A stretch of DNA of 34,562 bases from an uncultured Rhodospirillales bacterium (GTDB taxonomy: Bacteria; Pseudomonadota; Alphaproteobacteria; Azospirillales; Azospirillaceae): NCBI GenBank assembly GCA_903927615.1, contig CAIYNU010000005.1, forward strand, positions 1 through 34,562. The letters are read 5' to 3'. This document shows positions 11,112 through 20,050 of the stretch, piece by piece (the stretch's first letter is position 1; the number at the start of each line of letters is the position of its first letter). Under the pieces are notes generated by a model. It saw only the letters and a list, made by a program, of their open reading frames with translations, had not been told where the DNA came from and searched no databases. Made by a program: the position numbers and the translations under genes.

Positions 11112-11600
11112 TCAACGGTGGGTCGGGTTGGACCGGGCCGGGGTCGATTGGGGGGCCGCCGGGGTGGGGAGCGAAGCGGCGAGGCCGATCTTGGTGTAGC
11201 CGGCGTTGGCGATGGCGCCCAGCACCTCAACCATGGTGCCGTAATTGTTCTTCTTGTCGCCGCGGACCATGATCCTGGTCTCCGGATCAATGTCGGGGAT
11301 CGTCTTCAGCGCCGCCACCAGGCCGGTCAGAGTGACCAGGCTTTCCTGGACGTAAATGGTGCCGTCTTCCTTGACCGAGACCGTCAGCGGCTTCTTGTCG
11401 GCGGCGGTCGACGGCTTGGCCTGGGTTTGCGGCAGGTTCACCGGGACGCTGACGGTCAGCAGCGGCGCGGTGACCATGAACACGATCAACAGAACCAGCA
11501 TGACGTCGACGAACGGCGTCACATTGATTTCGGACATGGGCTTGTAGAGACGGCGGTGTCCACCCCGTCCGCCGACTTTAGCCCCGAGCGGTGCGCCCAT
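11112..11600 (-). CDS. tolR: Tol-Pal system protein TolR (ExbD/TolR family)
   Basis: A 162-residue inner-membrane protein forming the proton channel with TolQ. After a short basic cytoplasmic segment comes the family opening MSEINVTPFVDVMLVLLIVFMVTAPLL, a single TM with the conserved channel aspartate in FVDV. The periplasmic part has LPQTQAK, LTVSVKEDG and the DKKNNYGTMVEVLGAIANAG segment near the end. The ATG at 11600 lies 2 bases after the tolQ stop; the open frame upstream inside tolQ is a shadow. An Ala/Pro/Thr-rich tail follows the fold. Confidence 0.95.
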   Translation of the reverse strand: MGAPLGAKVGGRGGHRRLYKPMSEINVTPFVDVMLVLLIVFMVTAPLLTVSVPVNLPQTQAKPSTAADKKPLTVSVKEDGTIYVQESLVTLTGLVAALKTIPDIDPETRIMVRGDKKNNYGTMVEVLGAIANAGYTKIGLAASLPTPAAPQSTPARSNPTHR

Positions 11601-11602
11601 GA

Positions 11603-12337
<735 letters not shown>

Positions 12338-12374
12338 ATCCGTCGGTTTCCTCGGCGTAGGTTTTGAGCCTTGG

Positions 12375-12815
12375 TTATTGCTCGTCTCCGGCCAGTCGTC
12401 GCAAACCATTGCCGATCACCGGCGGTATTCGGGCCGCGCGACCCGCCTGGGTGATGCAGGCCAGGCGGATCAGCGCCCGGACCAGCGGCTCCTGACCGCG
12501 TCGCACCTGCTGTTCAGCGGTTAGGCTTGCGCCGCGGATCTCGACAATCCGGGTCCGGACTTCAAGGGAATCATCGAGTCGGGCCGGACTGAGGTAGTCG
12601 ATTTCGCATCTGCGTACCGCAAACATCACACCGTGGTCTGCCGTCATTTGAGCATGGGGGGTCCCAAGACAACGCATCATCTCGGTGCGGGCGCGTTCCA
12701 GAAAGTGCAGATAGCGGGCATAATAAACGATGCCGGCGGCGTCGGTGTCTTCGAAATAAACTCGGATCGGAAACAGGTGGCTGTCGGCGTCGAGACGGCC
12801 GTGGGCGTCAACCAT
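12375..12815 (-). CDS. ybgC: Tol-Pal associated acyl-CoA thioesterase YbgC
   Basis: A 146-residue hotdog-fold thioesterase, first gene of the classical tol operon. The 4HBT motif is [23 protein letters not shown] with the catalytic aspartate in [24 protein letters not shown] follows. The ATG at 12815 has GGAG 8 bases upstream and overlaps the ruvB end by 8 bases, so it is the best start. Several other in-frame ATGs upstream arise from the acidic GAT repeat of ruvB read in another frame. Its exact substrate in this organism cannot be told. Confidence 0.92.
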   Translation of the reverse strand: MVDAHGRLDADSHLFPIRVYFEDTDAAGIVYYARYLHFLERARTEMMRCLGTPHAQMTADHGVMFAVRRCEIDYLSPARLDDSLEVRTRIVEIRGASLTAEQQVRRGQEPLVRALIRLACITQAGRAARIPPVIGNGLRRLAGDEQ

Positions 12816-13944
12816 GGTCGGGGCTCCGGTCGTCATCGTCGTCATCACCATCATCTTTCGGGTCACGGTCTGCGGCCACGGCGGCCAGCCGGTCCAGCAG
12901 ATCGAACTGGCGGGCCGGTGCCGGGGTGGGCGGGGTCAGGCCTAAATAACGGAAGCCCGGGTCCGTGAGCATCCGCCCGCGCGGCGTCCGTTGCAACAGT
13001 CCCTGTTGCAGCAGGTAGGGCTCGATCACCTCTTCCAGCACGTCCCGTTGCTCCGAAAGCGCAGCGGCCAAAGTCTCGACCCCCACCGGTCCGCCGCCGT
13101 AGTTGCGGGCGATGCAGCCCAGGTAGCGGCGGTCCATAGCGTCGAGCCCGTTTTTGTCGACATCAAGGCGGGTCAGCGCCGCATCGGCCACCGCCGCGTC
13201 GACGGTGGCCGCCTGGTGGTACGCGGCGATGTCGCGGACCCGCCGCAGCAGCCGGCCCGCCACCCGCGGTGTGCCGCGGGCGCGCCGGGCGATTTCGGCG
13301 GCGCCGTCGGCGGTCATGGCCTGGCCCAGCACGCCCGCGCCGCGCCGGACGATCAGTTCCAACTCGGCCGGGGTGTAGAAGTCGAGCCGTAGCGGAATGC
13401 CGAACCGCTCGCGCAGCGGCCGGGTGATCAGGCCCGAGCGGGTGGTGGCGCCGACCAGGGTAAAGGGCGGCAGGTCGATCCGGATCGAGCGGGCCGCCGG
13501 TCCTTCGCCGATGATCAGGTCGAGCTGGTAATCCTCCATGGCCGGATAGAGGATTTCTTCCACCGCCGGTGACAGCCGATGAATTTCGTCGATGAACAGC
13601 ACGTCGTGGGGTTGCAGATTGGTCAGCAGCGCCGCCAGGTCACCGGCCCGGACAATCACCGGCCCCGAGGTGGCGCGAAACCCGACGCCCAACTCCCGGG
13701 CCACGATCTGAGCCAGCGTGGTCTTGCCCAGGCCGGGCGGTCCATGGAACAGTACATGGTCCAGCGGTTCGCCCCGGCTGCGGGCGCCGGCAATGAAGAT
13801 CGCCAGATTCTCGCGGACCGCCTGCTGGCCCACGAACTCGGCCAGAGTCTGCGGCCGGATGGTGGCCTCGGGGGCGTCGCCCGCCAGGAAATCGGGGCCG
13901 AGCGTCCGGTCGGCGGGTGGTGGCGGCGGTGCGGCGGCGGTCAT
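12808..13944 (-). CDS. ruvB: Holliday junction branch-migration helicase RuvB
   Basis: A 378-residue AAA+ motor that drives branch migration with RuvA. Walker A GPPGLGKT is at 68-75, Walker B and sensor residues include LFIDEIHR (117-123), and [19 protein letters not shown] and [15 protein letters not shown] follow. The C-terminal winged-helix domain covers [12 protein letters not shown] and [16 protein letters not shown]. It is longer than E. coli RuvB because of an acidic tail, [12 protein letters not shown], at the end, coded by GAT/GAC repeats. The start overlaps ruvA as ATGA. Confidence 0.97.
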   Translation of the reverse strand: MTAAAPPPPPADRTLGPDFLAGDAPEATIRPQTLAEFVGQQAVRENLAIFIAGARSRGEPLDHVLFHGPPGLGKTTLAQIVARELGVGFRATSGPVIVRAGDLAALLTNLQPHDVLFIDEIHRLSPAVEEILYPAMEDYQLDLIIGEGPAARSIRIDLPPFTLVGATTRSGLITRPLRERFGIPLRLDFYTPAELELIVRRGAGVLGQAMTADGAAEIARRARGTPRVAGRLLRRVRDIAAYHQAATVDAAVADAALTRLDVDKNGLDAMDRRYLGCIARNYGGGPVGVETLAAALSEQRDVLEEVIEPYLLQQGLLQRTPRGRMLTDPGFRYLGLTPPTPAPARQFDLLDRLAAVAADRDPKDDGDDDDDDRSPDHG

Positions 13945-14588
13945 CGCTCAGTGTCCCGGCGGCCCAAAGCCTGGAGACTGTGGCGGATCAGGGCCGACAG
14001 GGTGGCGGTCGGCCCCAGCGCCTTGACCGCGGCCAGTGCCGCCGCAAACGCCTCGCTGCGCCCATAGCCGAGATTGACCAGGGCCGAGACCGCATCGCCG
14101 ACGGCGGCGGCCTCGGGCGTGGCGGCGGCCGGGGGGAGGCCGGTGCCGGTCGGCCCGGCCGTCGTGGCCGCCGGGCCCAGGGCCAGGCCGCCGACCTTGT
14201 CCTTGAGTTCCGAGAGAATGCGCGTGGCCAGCTTGGGGCCGACCCCGTCGGCCCGGATCAGCGCGGCTTTATCCTGGGCGGCGATGGCCCGGACCAGATC
14301 ATCGGGACCCAGCACGCCCAACAGCGCATGGGCGACCCGGGCGCCGACGCCTTGCACGGTGATCAGCAACCGGAACCAGCTTCGTTCCGCGCCGTCGGCA
14401 AAACCGTAGAGCGTGATGGCGTCTTCCCGGACGTGGGTGTCCACCAGCACCGTGACGGCGGCGTCCACGGCCCCCAGGCGGGTCAGGGTCCGGGCCGAGC
14501 AGAACACCAGATAACCGACGCCACCGACATCGATCACCGCGTGATCGGCGCCCAGGCTGTCCAGCCGGCCGCTAAGTTTCGCAATCAT
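13941..14588 (-). CDS. ruvA: Holliday junction DNA-binding protein RuvA
   Basis: A 215-residue junction-binding subunit that loads RuvB. It opens [28 protein letters not shown], the family OB-fold start, and has helix-hairpin-helix motifs around [16 protein letters not shown] and [13 protein letters not shown] Pro/Ala-rich linker leads to the small C-terminal domain ([20 protein letters not shown]) that contacts RuvB. The ATG at 14588 overlaps the ruvC stop as ATGA; the open frame upstream is a shadow of ruvC. Confidence 0.96.
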   Translation of the reverse strand: MIAKLSGRLDSLGADHAVIDVGGVGYLVFCSARTLTRLGAVDAAVTVLVDTHVREDAITLYGFADGAERSWFRLLITVQGVGARVAHALLGVLGPDDLVRAIAAQDKAALIRADGVGPKLATRILSELKDKVGGLALGPAATTAGPTGTGLPPAAATPEAAAVGDAVSALVNLGYGRSEAFAAALAAVKALGPTATLSALIRHSLQALGRRDTER

Positions 14589-15136
14589 GGCGGTTCCCGG
14601 GGGGTTCGCGGTTCTGGGGAGCCGGTGCCGGCCGGTTTGCTCCAGGCCAGACGGGTGGCGCGGTGATGGGCATGGCAGATGGCCACCGCCAGGGCATCGG
14701 CAGCATCCGCACTTTTCAGGGTGCAACCGGGCAGCAGCACCCGCATCATCATCTGAACCTGGGTCTTTTCCGCGTGACCGGCGCCGACCACCGATTTTTT
14801 TACCAGATTGGTCGGATATTCCGCCACCGGCAGGCCGCTGCGGGCCGGCACCAGCAGCGCCACGGCCCGGGCCATGCCCAGCTTGAGCGTCGAACTGGGG
14901 TTGCGGTTAACGAAGGTCTCTTCCACCGCGGCCTCGTCGGGCCGCCAGGTCTCCAGCACCGTGACCAGCGCATCGTGAAGCTGACAGAGCCGCTCGGCCA
15001 GGGAGCTGTCGCCGTCGGAATGAAGGGCACCGTCGGCCACATGTCGCAGGCTGTTGCCGGCTACGTCAATCACGCCCCAGCCGGTATGGCGGAGGCCGGG
15101 ATCAAGACCGATGATCCGAACGCTACGCTTGGTGAT
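14585..15136 (-). CDS. ruvC: Holliday junction resolvase RuvC, with no canonical start codon
   Basis: A nuclease that cuts Holliday junctions symmetrically. The frame includes the RuvC opening [15 protein letters not shown] and all four acidic catalytic residues: Asp12 (GLDPG), a Glu in AAVEETFVN near 72, and Asp144/Asp147 in the SADAADAL segment. No in-frame ATG, GTG or TTG exists before the motif; the first GTG (15073) would remove Asp12. The best start is the ATC at 15134-15136, with AAGGA 8 bases upstream, giving 183 residues. ATA and CTG further up are alternatives. A sequencing error is also possible. It follows yebC by 50 bases. Confidence 0.88.
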   Translation of the reverse strand: MTKRSVRIIGLDPGLRHTGWGVIDVAGNSLRHVADGALHSDGDSSLAERLCQLHDALVTVLETWRPDEAAVEETFVNRNPSSTLKLGMARAVALLVPARSGLPVAEYPTNLVKKSVVGAGHAEKTQVQMMMRVLLPGCTLKSADAADALAVAICHAHHRATRLAWSKPAGTGSPEPRTPREPP

Positions 15137-15155
15137 CGCCTGTTTCCTTATGCTT

Positions 15156-15176
15156 TCCAGGGGCGCTGTCCCTGGA
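15156..15176 (-). promoter_or_regulatory. Hairpin in the yebC-ruvC gap, just before the ruvC ribosome site
   Basis: Arms 15156-15162 and 15170-15176 (TCCAGGG with CCCTGGA) pair over 7 bases around a 7-base loop. It lies between the yebC stop and the AAGGA that serves ruvC. It could weaken read-through or affect ruvC translation; there is no U-tract. Confidence 0.4.
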
Positions 15177-15186
15177 TCCCGTGACG

Positions 15187-15936
15187 TTATCCCGTCAGCT
15201 TTTCCATCAGCGCCTCGGGGATGTCGAAGTTGCCTTCGACGGTCTGGACGTCGTCATTGTCCTCGAGGGCGTCGAGCAATTTCAACAGTGTCGCCGCGGC
15301 TTCCTCGTCGGGGATGACGGTGTTGAGCGGGACCCAGCCCAACCGCGCACTCTCGGCCGCGCCGAATTTGGCGTCCAGAGCATCCCGGGTTGCCGAAAAA
15401 CCCTCGACACTGGTGGTGACGGTATGGCCGTCGGCGTCGGAGTCGACATTCTCGGCCCCCGCGTCCAGCGCCGCCTCGAACATGGCCTCGGCCCCCGCCA
15501 CCGCGGCGGGGTAGCGTATCTGACCGACCCGGCTGAACAGAAAGCTCACCGAATTGGTCTCGCCCAGCGTGCCGCCGTGCTTGGTGAAGGCGGAACGGAC
15601 CTCGGCGGCAGTGCGGTTGCGGTTGTCGGTCAGCGCCTCGGCAATCAGGGCCACGCCGCCCGGCCCGTAACCCTCGTAACGGACCTCCTCATAGGCGGCG
15701 GTATCGCCGCCCGGCGATCCGCTCTTGATGGCCCGCTCGATGCGGTCGCGCGGCATATTCTGAGTTCGCGCGGCCTGGATGGCTGCCCGCAATCGGGGGT
15801 TGGCTGCCGGATCCGGCAACCCGGCCTTGGCCGCCACCGAGATTTCCCGCGCCAGCTTGTTGAAGACCTTAGCCCGTCGGACGTCCTGCGCGCCCTTGCG
15901 GTGCATGATGTTCTTGAACTGGGAATGACCGGCCAT
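15187..15936 (-). CDS. yebC: YebC/PmpR family transcriptional or translation regulator
   Basis: A 249-residue protein beginning [18 protein letters not shown], the invariant start of the family, followed by LARPGLPDP-like [24 protein letters not shown], and [28 protein letters not shown]. Family members bind DNA or help ribosomes through proline stretches; the activity here is not shown. The start is fixed by the family motif; the weak AAAGG upstream is 13 bases away. It heads the ruvCAB-tol block and, as is common, sits directly before ruvC. Confidence 0.95.
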   Translation of the reverse strand: MAGHSQFKNIMHRKGAQDVRRAKVFNKLAREISVAAKAGLPDPAANPRLRAAIQAARTQNMPRDRIERAIKSGSPGGDTAAYEEVRYEGYGPGGVALIAEALTDNRNRTAAEVRSAFTKHGGTLGETNSVSFLFSRVGQIRYPAAVAGAEAMFEAALDAGAENVDSDADGHTVTTSVEGFSATRDALDAKFGAAESARLGWVPLNTVIPDEEAAATLLKLLDALEDNDDVQTVEGNFDIPEALMEKLTG

Positions 15937-16351
15937 ACGTCGTCGCTGCCTTTGTCTGCATGCTCGCAAAATCGATGATGTCCCGAGCGTTTACCAGATA
16001 TGGAGCCGGGATTCCATATTTTGTGGAGCCGGATTTTGGGGCGCCGTTTGGGGTAGGGGGCGCCGATGGCGGCGACTCGAGGTCGCGGTCCGAGATCGAA
16101 ACGGAGCGCGGTGACCGTGATGGCAAATGCCCCTAGTCAAAAGGCGTATTCGTGTTGCGATCAATTCACTGAGCGCGAATGCAATTGTATGGTCCATGCA
16201 TACAGATGAATTGCGAATACGATCAATAATATACAAATGTATGTTGCGCTTCATGTTGTAATGAAGATTGATTTATTGGTCATAGTTAGCTAATTAATAC
16301 TTCGACACATGCGGGGTGCGTGTGATCAATCCACAAACAGGAGCCCTTTCG
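15937..16351. promoter_or_regulatory. AT-rich intergenic region with several dyads, between divergent yebC and the orphan gene
   Basis: There is no convincing gene here. From about 16130 to 16320 the DNA is strikingly AT-rich for this genome. It holds inverted repeats ATATGGA/TCCATAT (15998-16004 and 16013-16019), TGTATG/CATACA (16186-16191 and 16199-16204), and CTTCAT/ATGAAG (16249-16254 and 16261-16266). GATCAAT occurs three times, at 16159, 16221 and 16324. It must carry the promoters for yebC (minus) and the orphan (plus), but I could not assign -35/-10 boxes with confidence. Confidence 0.5.
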
Positions 16352-16654
16352 ATGTCTGAAAATGTTGGAATCGTTCGCCCGAATGCCATTCAGGTCCATG
16401 TCGGCTCGGAATTTGGTCTGCTGTTGTTGAGCGGCGCCACCGCTTCCGTGACGTCGATTCCCGGCTGCACCACCGCCAAGGTGAATGTGGCGGCCGACAC
16501 TCCGGAGTTCTCGATTGGTGTGGCCTATCGCGTTGGTGGCATTCTGGTCGAAAACGGCCAGGCGTTTTCGATGCCCAAGGCGGTTTTTGAAGGGTATGGC
16601 GTCGGCCTTTATGCTCATGTGGCGACCTTCAAACAGCAGATCGTCGCGCCGTAA
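16352..16654 (+). CDS. Orphan hypothetical protein, 100 residues
   Basis: I do not recognise this protein. It starts MSENVGIVRPNAIQVHV and runs 100 residues with alternating hydrophobic and polar positions that suggest a beta-rich soluble fold; there is no signal peptide, TM or known motif. One cysteine is present. The ATG at 16352 has AGGAG 9 bases upstream, so it is well supported; an earlier GTG at 16316 adds 12 residues without a ribosome site. It is alone on the plus strand, faces the 319-residue gene, and is followed by a perfect 12-bp hairpin. Its codons look like the rest of the window, but its upstream DNA is AT-rich. Confidence 0.75.
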   Translation: MSENVGIVRPNAIQVHVGSEFGLLLLSGATASVTSIPGCTTAKVNVAADTPEFSIGVAYRVGGILVENGQAFSMPKAVFEGYGVGLYAHVATFKQQIVAP

Positions 16655-16671
16655 TCGAGGCGCAGCATAAG

Positions 16672-16699
16672 AGACCTCGCGGCCATCGCCGCGAGGTCT
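16672..16699. terminator. Perfect 12-bp hairpin between convergent genes
   Basis: AGACCTCGCGGC (16672-16683) pairs perfectly with 16688-16699 around the 4-base loop CATC. It lies 17 bases after the orphan stop and 7 bases before the end of the convergent 319-residue gene, so it probably serves as terminator in both directions. A U-tract is lacking, as in other hairpins of this window. Confidence 0.6.
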
Positions 16700-16705
16700 T
16701 CCGGG

Positions 16706-17665
16706 TCAGGCCATCACATCCATCGCCCGCGCCGCGGTGGATGTGATGGCGCCGTCGTTGGGCTGGCTGATGGAATTGGCGGCGTCAGCCACGTTCTTCT
16801 CCGCCTCACGGATGGCTTTGAGCGATGCCTTCCGGTCGTGGGCGTCGACCGCAAGTCGGGCCACCAGGCCTTTGAGGGTTGCCAGTGCCGTCTTGACCTG
16901 ATCGAACAGGGTTTGCCCAGTTCCGGGGTCCGAAGACGGGGGGCTGAAGGTCGCACCGGTGGCAATCAGCTGGTCAACCAGCGCCCGACGGGCCGCGGCG
17001 GGGTCGGTGATGACCTGATCGTCGGCATGAGCGCCGGTGTCGCCGGTGCCGCCGTTGGGGCCGTCTTTGGGTGTGGTGGCGGCGGTTGTCGGGTCGGTAT
17101 CGGCGTTGCTTGAGGGACCCGGACTTGAGGCACCCGGACTTGGGGTGCCCGGACTAGGGGGGGTGGCGCAATCGGTGGTCCCGGCGGCCGTGGCGGCGGC
17201 TTGGGCCGTTGCCTGGGCTTGGTTAACGTCGGCTGCGACCTGCGGCGGAGCGGCGGGGGTCCCGGCGGCTTGGTCGCATTCGCCGGCAGACGCCGTGCCT
17301 TCACCTTCGGTGGGGGCCGGGCTGTCATCGACGGCAGTCGTGCAGGTTTTGGCCGCGGCGCTGATTTCTTTGGCGAGTTGCGCCGCCCGGTGCGCCACGG
17401 TCTTCGGGTCGCCGCCCACCAGACACAGCACCTTGATCATCATCAGCAATTGCTTCAACCGGTCCGCGGCGCCGGCGGAACGCGAACTCCGCGCGGCCTT
17501 GGCGACTTGGGTGACGGTGGCCAGGGTCTGGCTGGATGCCGCCTGGAGTCCGGCGGCGGCGGTCGGGAGGCTGCGGGTGGCGCCGCGCGGGGGCGCGGTG
17601 AGCCCTGGCTGGGCCAAGGGGACGAATGGGCCGGTGGAACCGGTGGGCGAAACGCTGGTGGTCAC
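16706..17665 (-). CDS. Hypothetical low-complexity protein downstream of the UvrD-type helicase
   Basis: I do not recognise this 319-residue protein. It lacks a signal peptide and TM. Residues 1-60 are Ser/Thr/Ala/Pro-rich. A short helical segment (DRLKQLLMMIKVLCLVGGDPKTVAHRAAQLAKEI) sits at about 70-105. About 110-235 is a disordered stretch with SPGTPSPGASSPGPSS and many Thr/Ala/Pro. The end (about 225-319) is helical, including VDQLIATGATF and LATLKGLVARLAVDAHDRKASLKAIREAEKNV, which may be a coiled coil. The start is a GTG with AGGAG 10 bases upstream. It begins 23 bases after the helicase stop, so the two are probably co-transcribed. Confidence 0.75.
   Translation of the reverse strand: MTTSVSPTGSTGPFVPLAQPGLTAPPRGATRSLPTAAAGLQAASSQTLATVTQVAKAARSSRSAGAADRLKQLLMMIKVLCLVGGDPKTVAHRAAQLAKEISAAAKTCTTAVDDSPAPTEGEGTASAGECDQAAGTPAAPPQVAADVNQAQATAQAAATAAGTTDCATPPSPGTPSPGASSPGPSSNADTDPTTAATTPKDGPNGGTGDTGAHADDQVITDPAAARRALVDQLIATGATFSPPSSDPGTGQTLFDQVKTALATLKGLVARLAVDAHDRKASLKAIREAEKNVADAANSISQPNDGAITSTAARAMDVMA
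16711..16749. repeat. 12-bp perfect inverted repeat in the 3' end of the 319-residue gene
   Basis: CCATCACATCCA (16711-16722) is the exact reverse complement of 16738-16749, with a 15-base GC-rich spacer. It is coding (the last residues, TSTAARAMDVMA) and lies next to the 16672-16699 hairpin. The pair may form one compound terminator structure for the minus-strand gene. Confidence 0.6.
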
Positions 17666-17688
17666 GATGGCGGGACTCCTGACGGCGG

Positions 17689-20037
17689 TTACCCGGTTGC
17701 CGGGGCTGCGGCGATGAACGCCGCCAGCACCTTTTTGCGGCCGCCCTGGTCAAAATCGATTTCCAGCTTGTCGTGATCGACCGCGCGGACGGTGCCGGCG
17801 CCGAAGGTCGGATGCAGCACCCGGGATCCCGGCGCGTATGGGGTGCCGGTGGCCGGTCGGACCTCAACCCGGCGGGCAGACCCCTCGATCAGGGGCGGCG
17901 GGCGCTGGGGGCCGGTTCGGGGAAGGCCGGCGTGGGGGAAGGAGGAGGCTCCCCGGAAGCCGCCGCCGGAAACCGGTGGCGGGTGCATCTCGTCGTTTTC
18001 GATATGCTCGGCCGGCAATTCACCCAGGAACCGCGAGGGCAGGGTGTCGGTCCAGGTGGAATAGATGCGGCGGCGCCGGGCGTGGCTGATACAGGCCCGG
18101 CGGCGGGCGCGGGTCAGGCCGACATAGGCCAGCCGTCGTTCCTCTTCCAGGCCTGCCGCGCCGTTCTCTTCCATGGATCTCTGGCTGGGGAACAGGCCAT
18201 CCTCCCAGCCGGGCAGGAAGACCACGTCGAATTCCAGGCCCTTGGCGCCGTGCAGGGTCATGATGCTGACCTTGTCTTCGTTGCCGCCCTGGTTGGCCTC
18301 CATCACCAGCGCCACATGTTCAAGGAACCCTTGCAGGTTCTCGAAGTCGCCCATGCCGTTGATCAGTTCCTTGAGGTTGTCCAGCCGGCCGGGGGCTTCG
18401 GGTGTTTTGTCTTCCTGCCACATCCGGGTGTAGCCCGACTCGTCCAGAACCGTCCGGGCCAGATCGGTGTGGGCGATCCGCCCCTGGAGATCGCGCCAGC
18501 GTTCGAAGTCCTGGAGCAGGCTGCGTAACGCCTGACGCGGCTTGGGCTTGAGGTCGTCGGAGCCCGAGAGCTGCCAGGCCGCCTCGGTCATGGGGACGGC
18601 GTTGGCCCGTCGCACCTGATGGATCAGGTCCAGGGCCGCGGGGCCGATGCCGCGCTTGGGCAGGTTGATGATGCGCTCGAAGGCGAGGTCGTCGGCAGGC
18701 TGGGCGATGACCCGGAAATAGGCCAAGGCATCGCGGATTTCCTGGCGTTCGTAAAAGCGGGGGCCGCCGATCACCCGGTAGGGCAGGCCCAGGGTCAGGA
18801 ACCGTTCTTCGAATTCACGGGTCTGGGCACCGGTCCGCACCAACACCGCGATCTGCCCGAGGCTGGTGCCACGGCGCTGGTGGGCTTCGATTTCCTCTCC
18901 GACCCGGCGGGCTTCTTCCAGGCTGTCTTCCAGCCCCAGAATCCGGACCAGTTCACCGTCACCGGCGGCGGTCCACAGGGTCTTGCCCAGTCGCTTCTGA
19001 TTGTGGGCGATCAGTCCCGAGGCGGCGGCCAGGATATGGCCGCCCGACCGGTAATTCTCCTCCAGCCGGATCACCTGGGCGCCGGGGAAGTCCGTTTCAA
19101 AGCGCAGGATGTTGCCGATCTCGGCGCCGCGCCAGCCATAGATCGACTGGTCCTCGTCCCCGACACAGCATAGGTTGCGGTGCCCTTGGGCGAGCAGGCG
19201 CAACCACAAATATTGTGAGACGTTGGTATCCTGGTATTCGTCGACCAGCAGGTAGCGGAAGCGCCGATGATAAAGCGCCAGCACGTCCGGATGGGCCTGA
19301 AACACGGTCAGCATGTGTAACAACAGGTCGCCGAAATCACAGGCGTTGAGCGTCCGCAACCGGTCCTGGTAAGCGGTGTAAAGCGCCACCGCCTTGCCGG
19401 CGACCGCGTCCCCGGCCTCGGTTCGGGTGACCCGGTCGGGGGTCAGGCCCCGGTCCTTCCAGCGTTCGAACACCCCCAGCACCCGGCGCGGCGGCCATTT
19501 TTTGGGGTCGATCTTCGCATCGTCCAATAACTGCTTGACCAGTCGCTGTTGATCGTCGGTATCCAGGATGGTGAAGGCGCCGGTCAGCCCGACCAACTCG
19601 GCGTGCCGGCGCAGCATCCGTGCCGCCAGCGCGTGGAAGGTGCCGAGCCACCACCCTTCGACTCCGCTGGTCCCCAGCAGGGCCGCGACCCGGTCGCGCA
19701 TTTCCCGCGACGCCTTATTGGTGAACGTGACCGCCAGAATTTCGAACGGCGTCGCCCGGTGCGTGGTCAGCAGGTAGGCCAGCCGGGTGGTCAGCACTCG
19801 AGTCTTGCCGGTTCCGGCCCCGGCCAGCAGCAGGACCGGCCCGTCCAGGGCCTCCACCGCCCGGCGTTGCGCCGGATTGAGGCCGTCCAGGCTGAACCCG
19901 GGCGGCGGGGCCGCCTGTTCGGGGTCGGCCAGCGGCACGCCCGCCATCAGGTCGCCTAAAGGGTCGTCGGGCCAGGAGTCCTCGGGCGAGAACGAAGCGG
20001 GCGGGAGCGGGGCGGGGGAGAAGGGATCGGGCATCAT
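17689..20037 (-). CDS. uvrD: ATP-dependent DNA helicase UvrD/PcrA (superfamily 1)
   Basis: A 782-residue 3'-5' helicase used in nucleotide-excision and mismatch repair and in clearing RecA or RNA polymerase. After a 48-residue disordered extension rich in Pro and Asp comes the Q-motif LNPAQRRAV, Walker A LAGAGTGKT (71-79), motif Ia TFTNKASREM, motif II LLVDEYQDTN, motif III GDEDQSIYGWRGA, motif IV RLEENYRS, motif V TLHGAKGLEFDVVF, and motif VI YVGLTRARR. The C-terminus (SRVLHPTFGAGTV) is the Tudor-like domain that binds RNA polymerase. The first codons are ATGATG. No ribosome site is seen; a TATACT box lies 7 bases before the ATG. Confidence 0.96.
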   Translation of the reverse strand: MMPDPFSPAPLPPASFSPEDSWPDDPLGDLMAGVPLADPEQAAPPPGFSLDGLNPAQRRAVEALDGPVLLLAGAGTGKTRVLTTRLAYLLTTHRATPFEILAVTFTNKASREMRDRVAALLGTSGVEGWWLGTFHALAARMLRRHAELVGLTGAFTILDTDDQQRLVKQLLDDAKIDPKKWPPRRVLGVFERWKDRGLTPDRVTRTEAGDAVAGKAVALYTAYQDRLRTLNACDFGDLLLHMLTVFQAHPDVLALYHRRFRYLLVDEYQDTNVSQYLWLRLLAQGHRNLCCVGDEDQSIYGWRGAEIGNILRFETDFPGAQVIRLEENYRSGGHILAAASGLIAHNQKRLGKTLWTAAGDGELVRILGLEDSLEEARRVGEEIEAHQRRGTSLGQIAVLVRTGAQTREFEERFLTLGLPYRVIGGPRFYERQEIRDALAYFRVIAQPADDLAFERIINLPKRGIGPAALDLIHQVRRANAVPMTEAAWQLSGSDDLKPKPRQALRSLLQDFERWRDLQGRIAHTDLARTVLDESGYTRMWQEDKTPEAPGRLDNLKELINGMGDFENLQGFLEHVALVMEANQGGNEDKVSIMTLHGAKGLEFDVVFLPGWEDGLFPSQRSMEENGAAGLEEERRLAYVGLTRARRRACISHARRRRIYSTWTDTLPSRFLGELPAEHIENDEMHPPPVSGGGFRGASSFPHAGLPRTGPQRPPPLIEGSARRVEVRPATGTPYAPGSRVLHPTFGAGTVRAVDHDKLEIDFDQGGRKKVLAAFIAAAPATG

Positions 20038-20044
20038 GGCTGAC

Positions 20045-20050
20045 AGTATA
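20045..20050 (-). promoter_or_regulatory. Possible -10 box of a leaderless uvrD/pcrA transcript
   Basis: On the minus strand TATACT ends 7 bases before the uvrD ATG, so transcription could begin at or next to the start codon. No purine-rich ribosome site is seen in between. The -35 area (about 20068-20073) is not close to consensus, so this is weak. Confidence 0.3.

Noticed and set aside
15991-16254. 87-codon minus-strand frame in the AT-rich gap
   Set aside because: No ribosome site is visible and its residues change from a plausible start to an Arg/Pro/Thr-rich end, so it is more likely non-coding.
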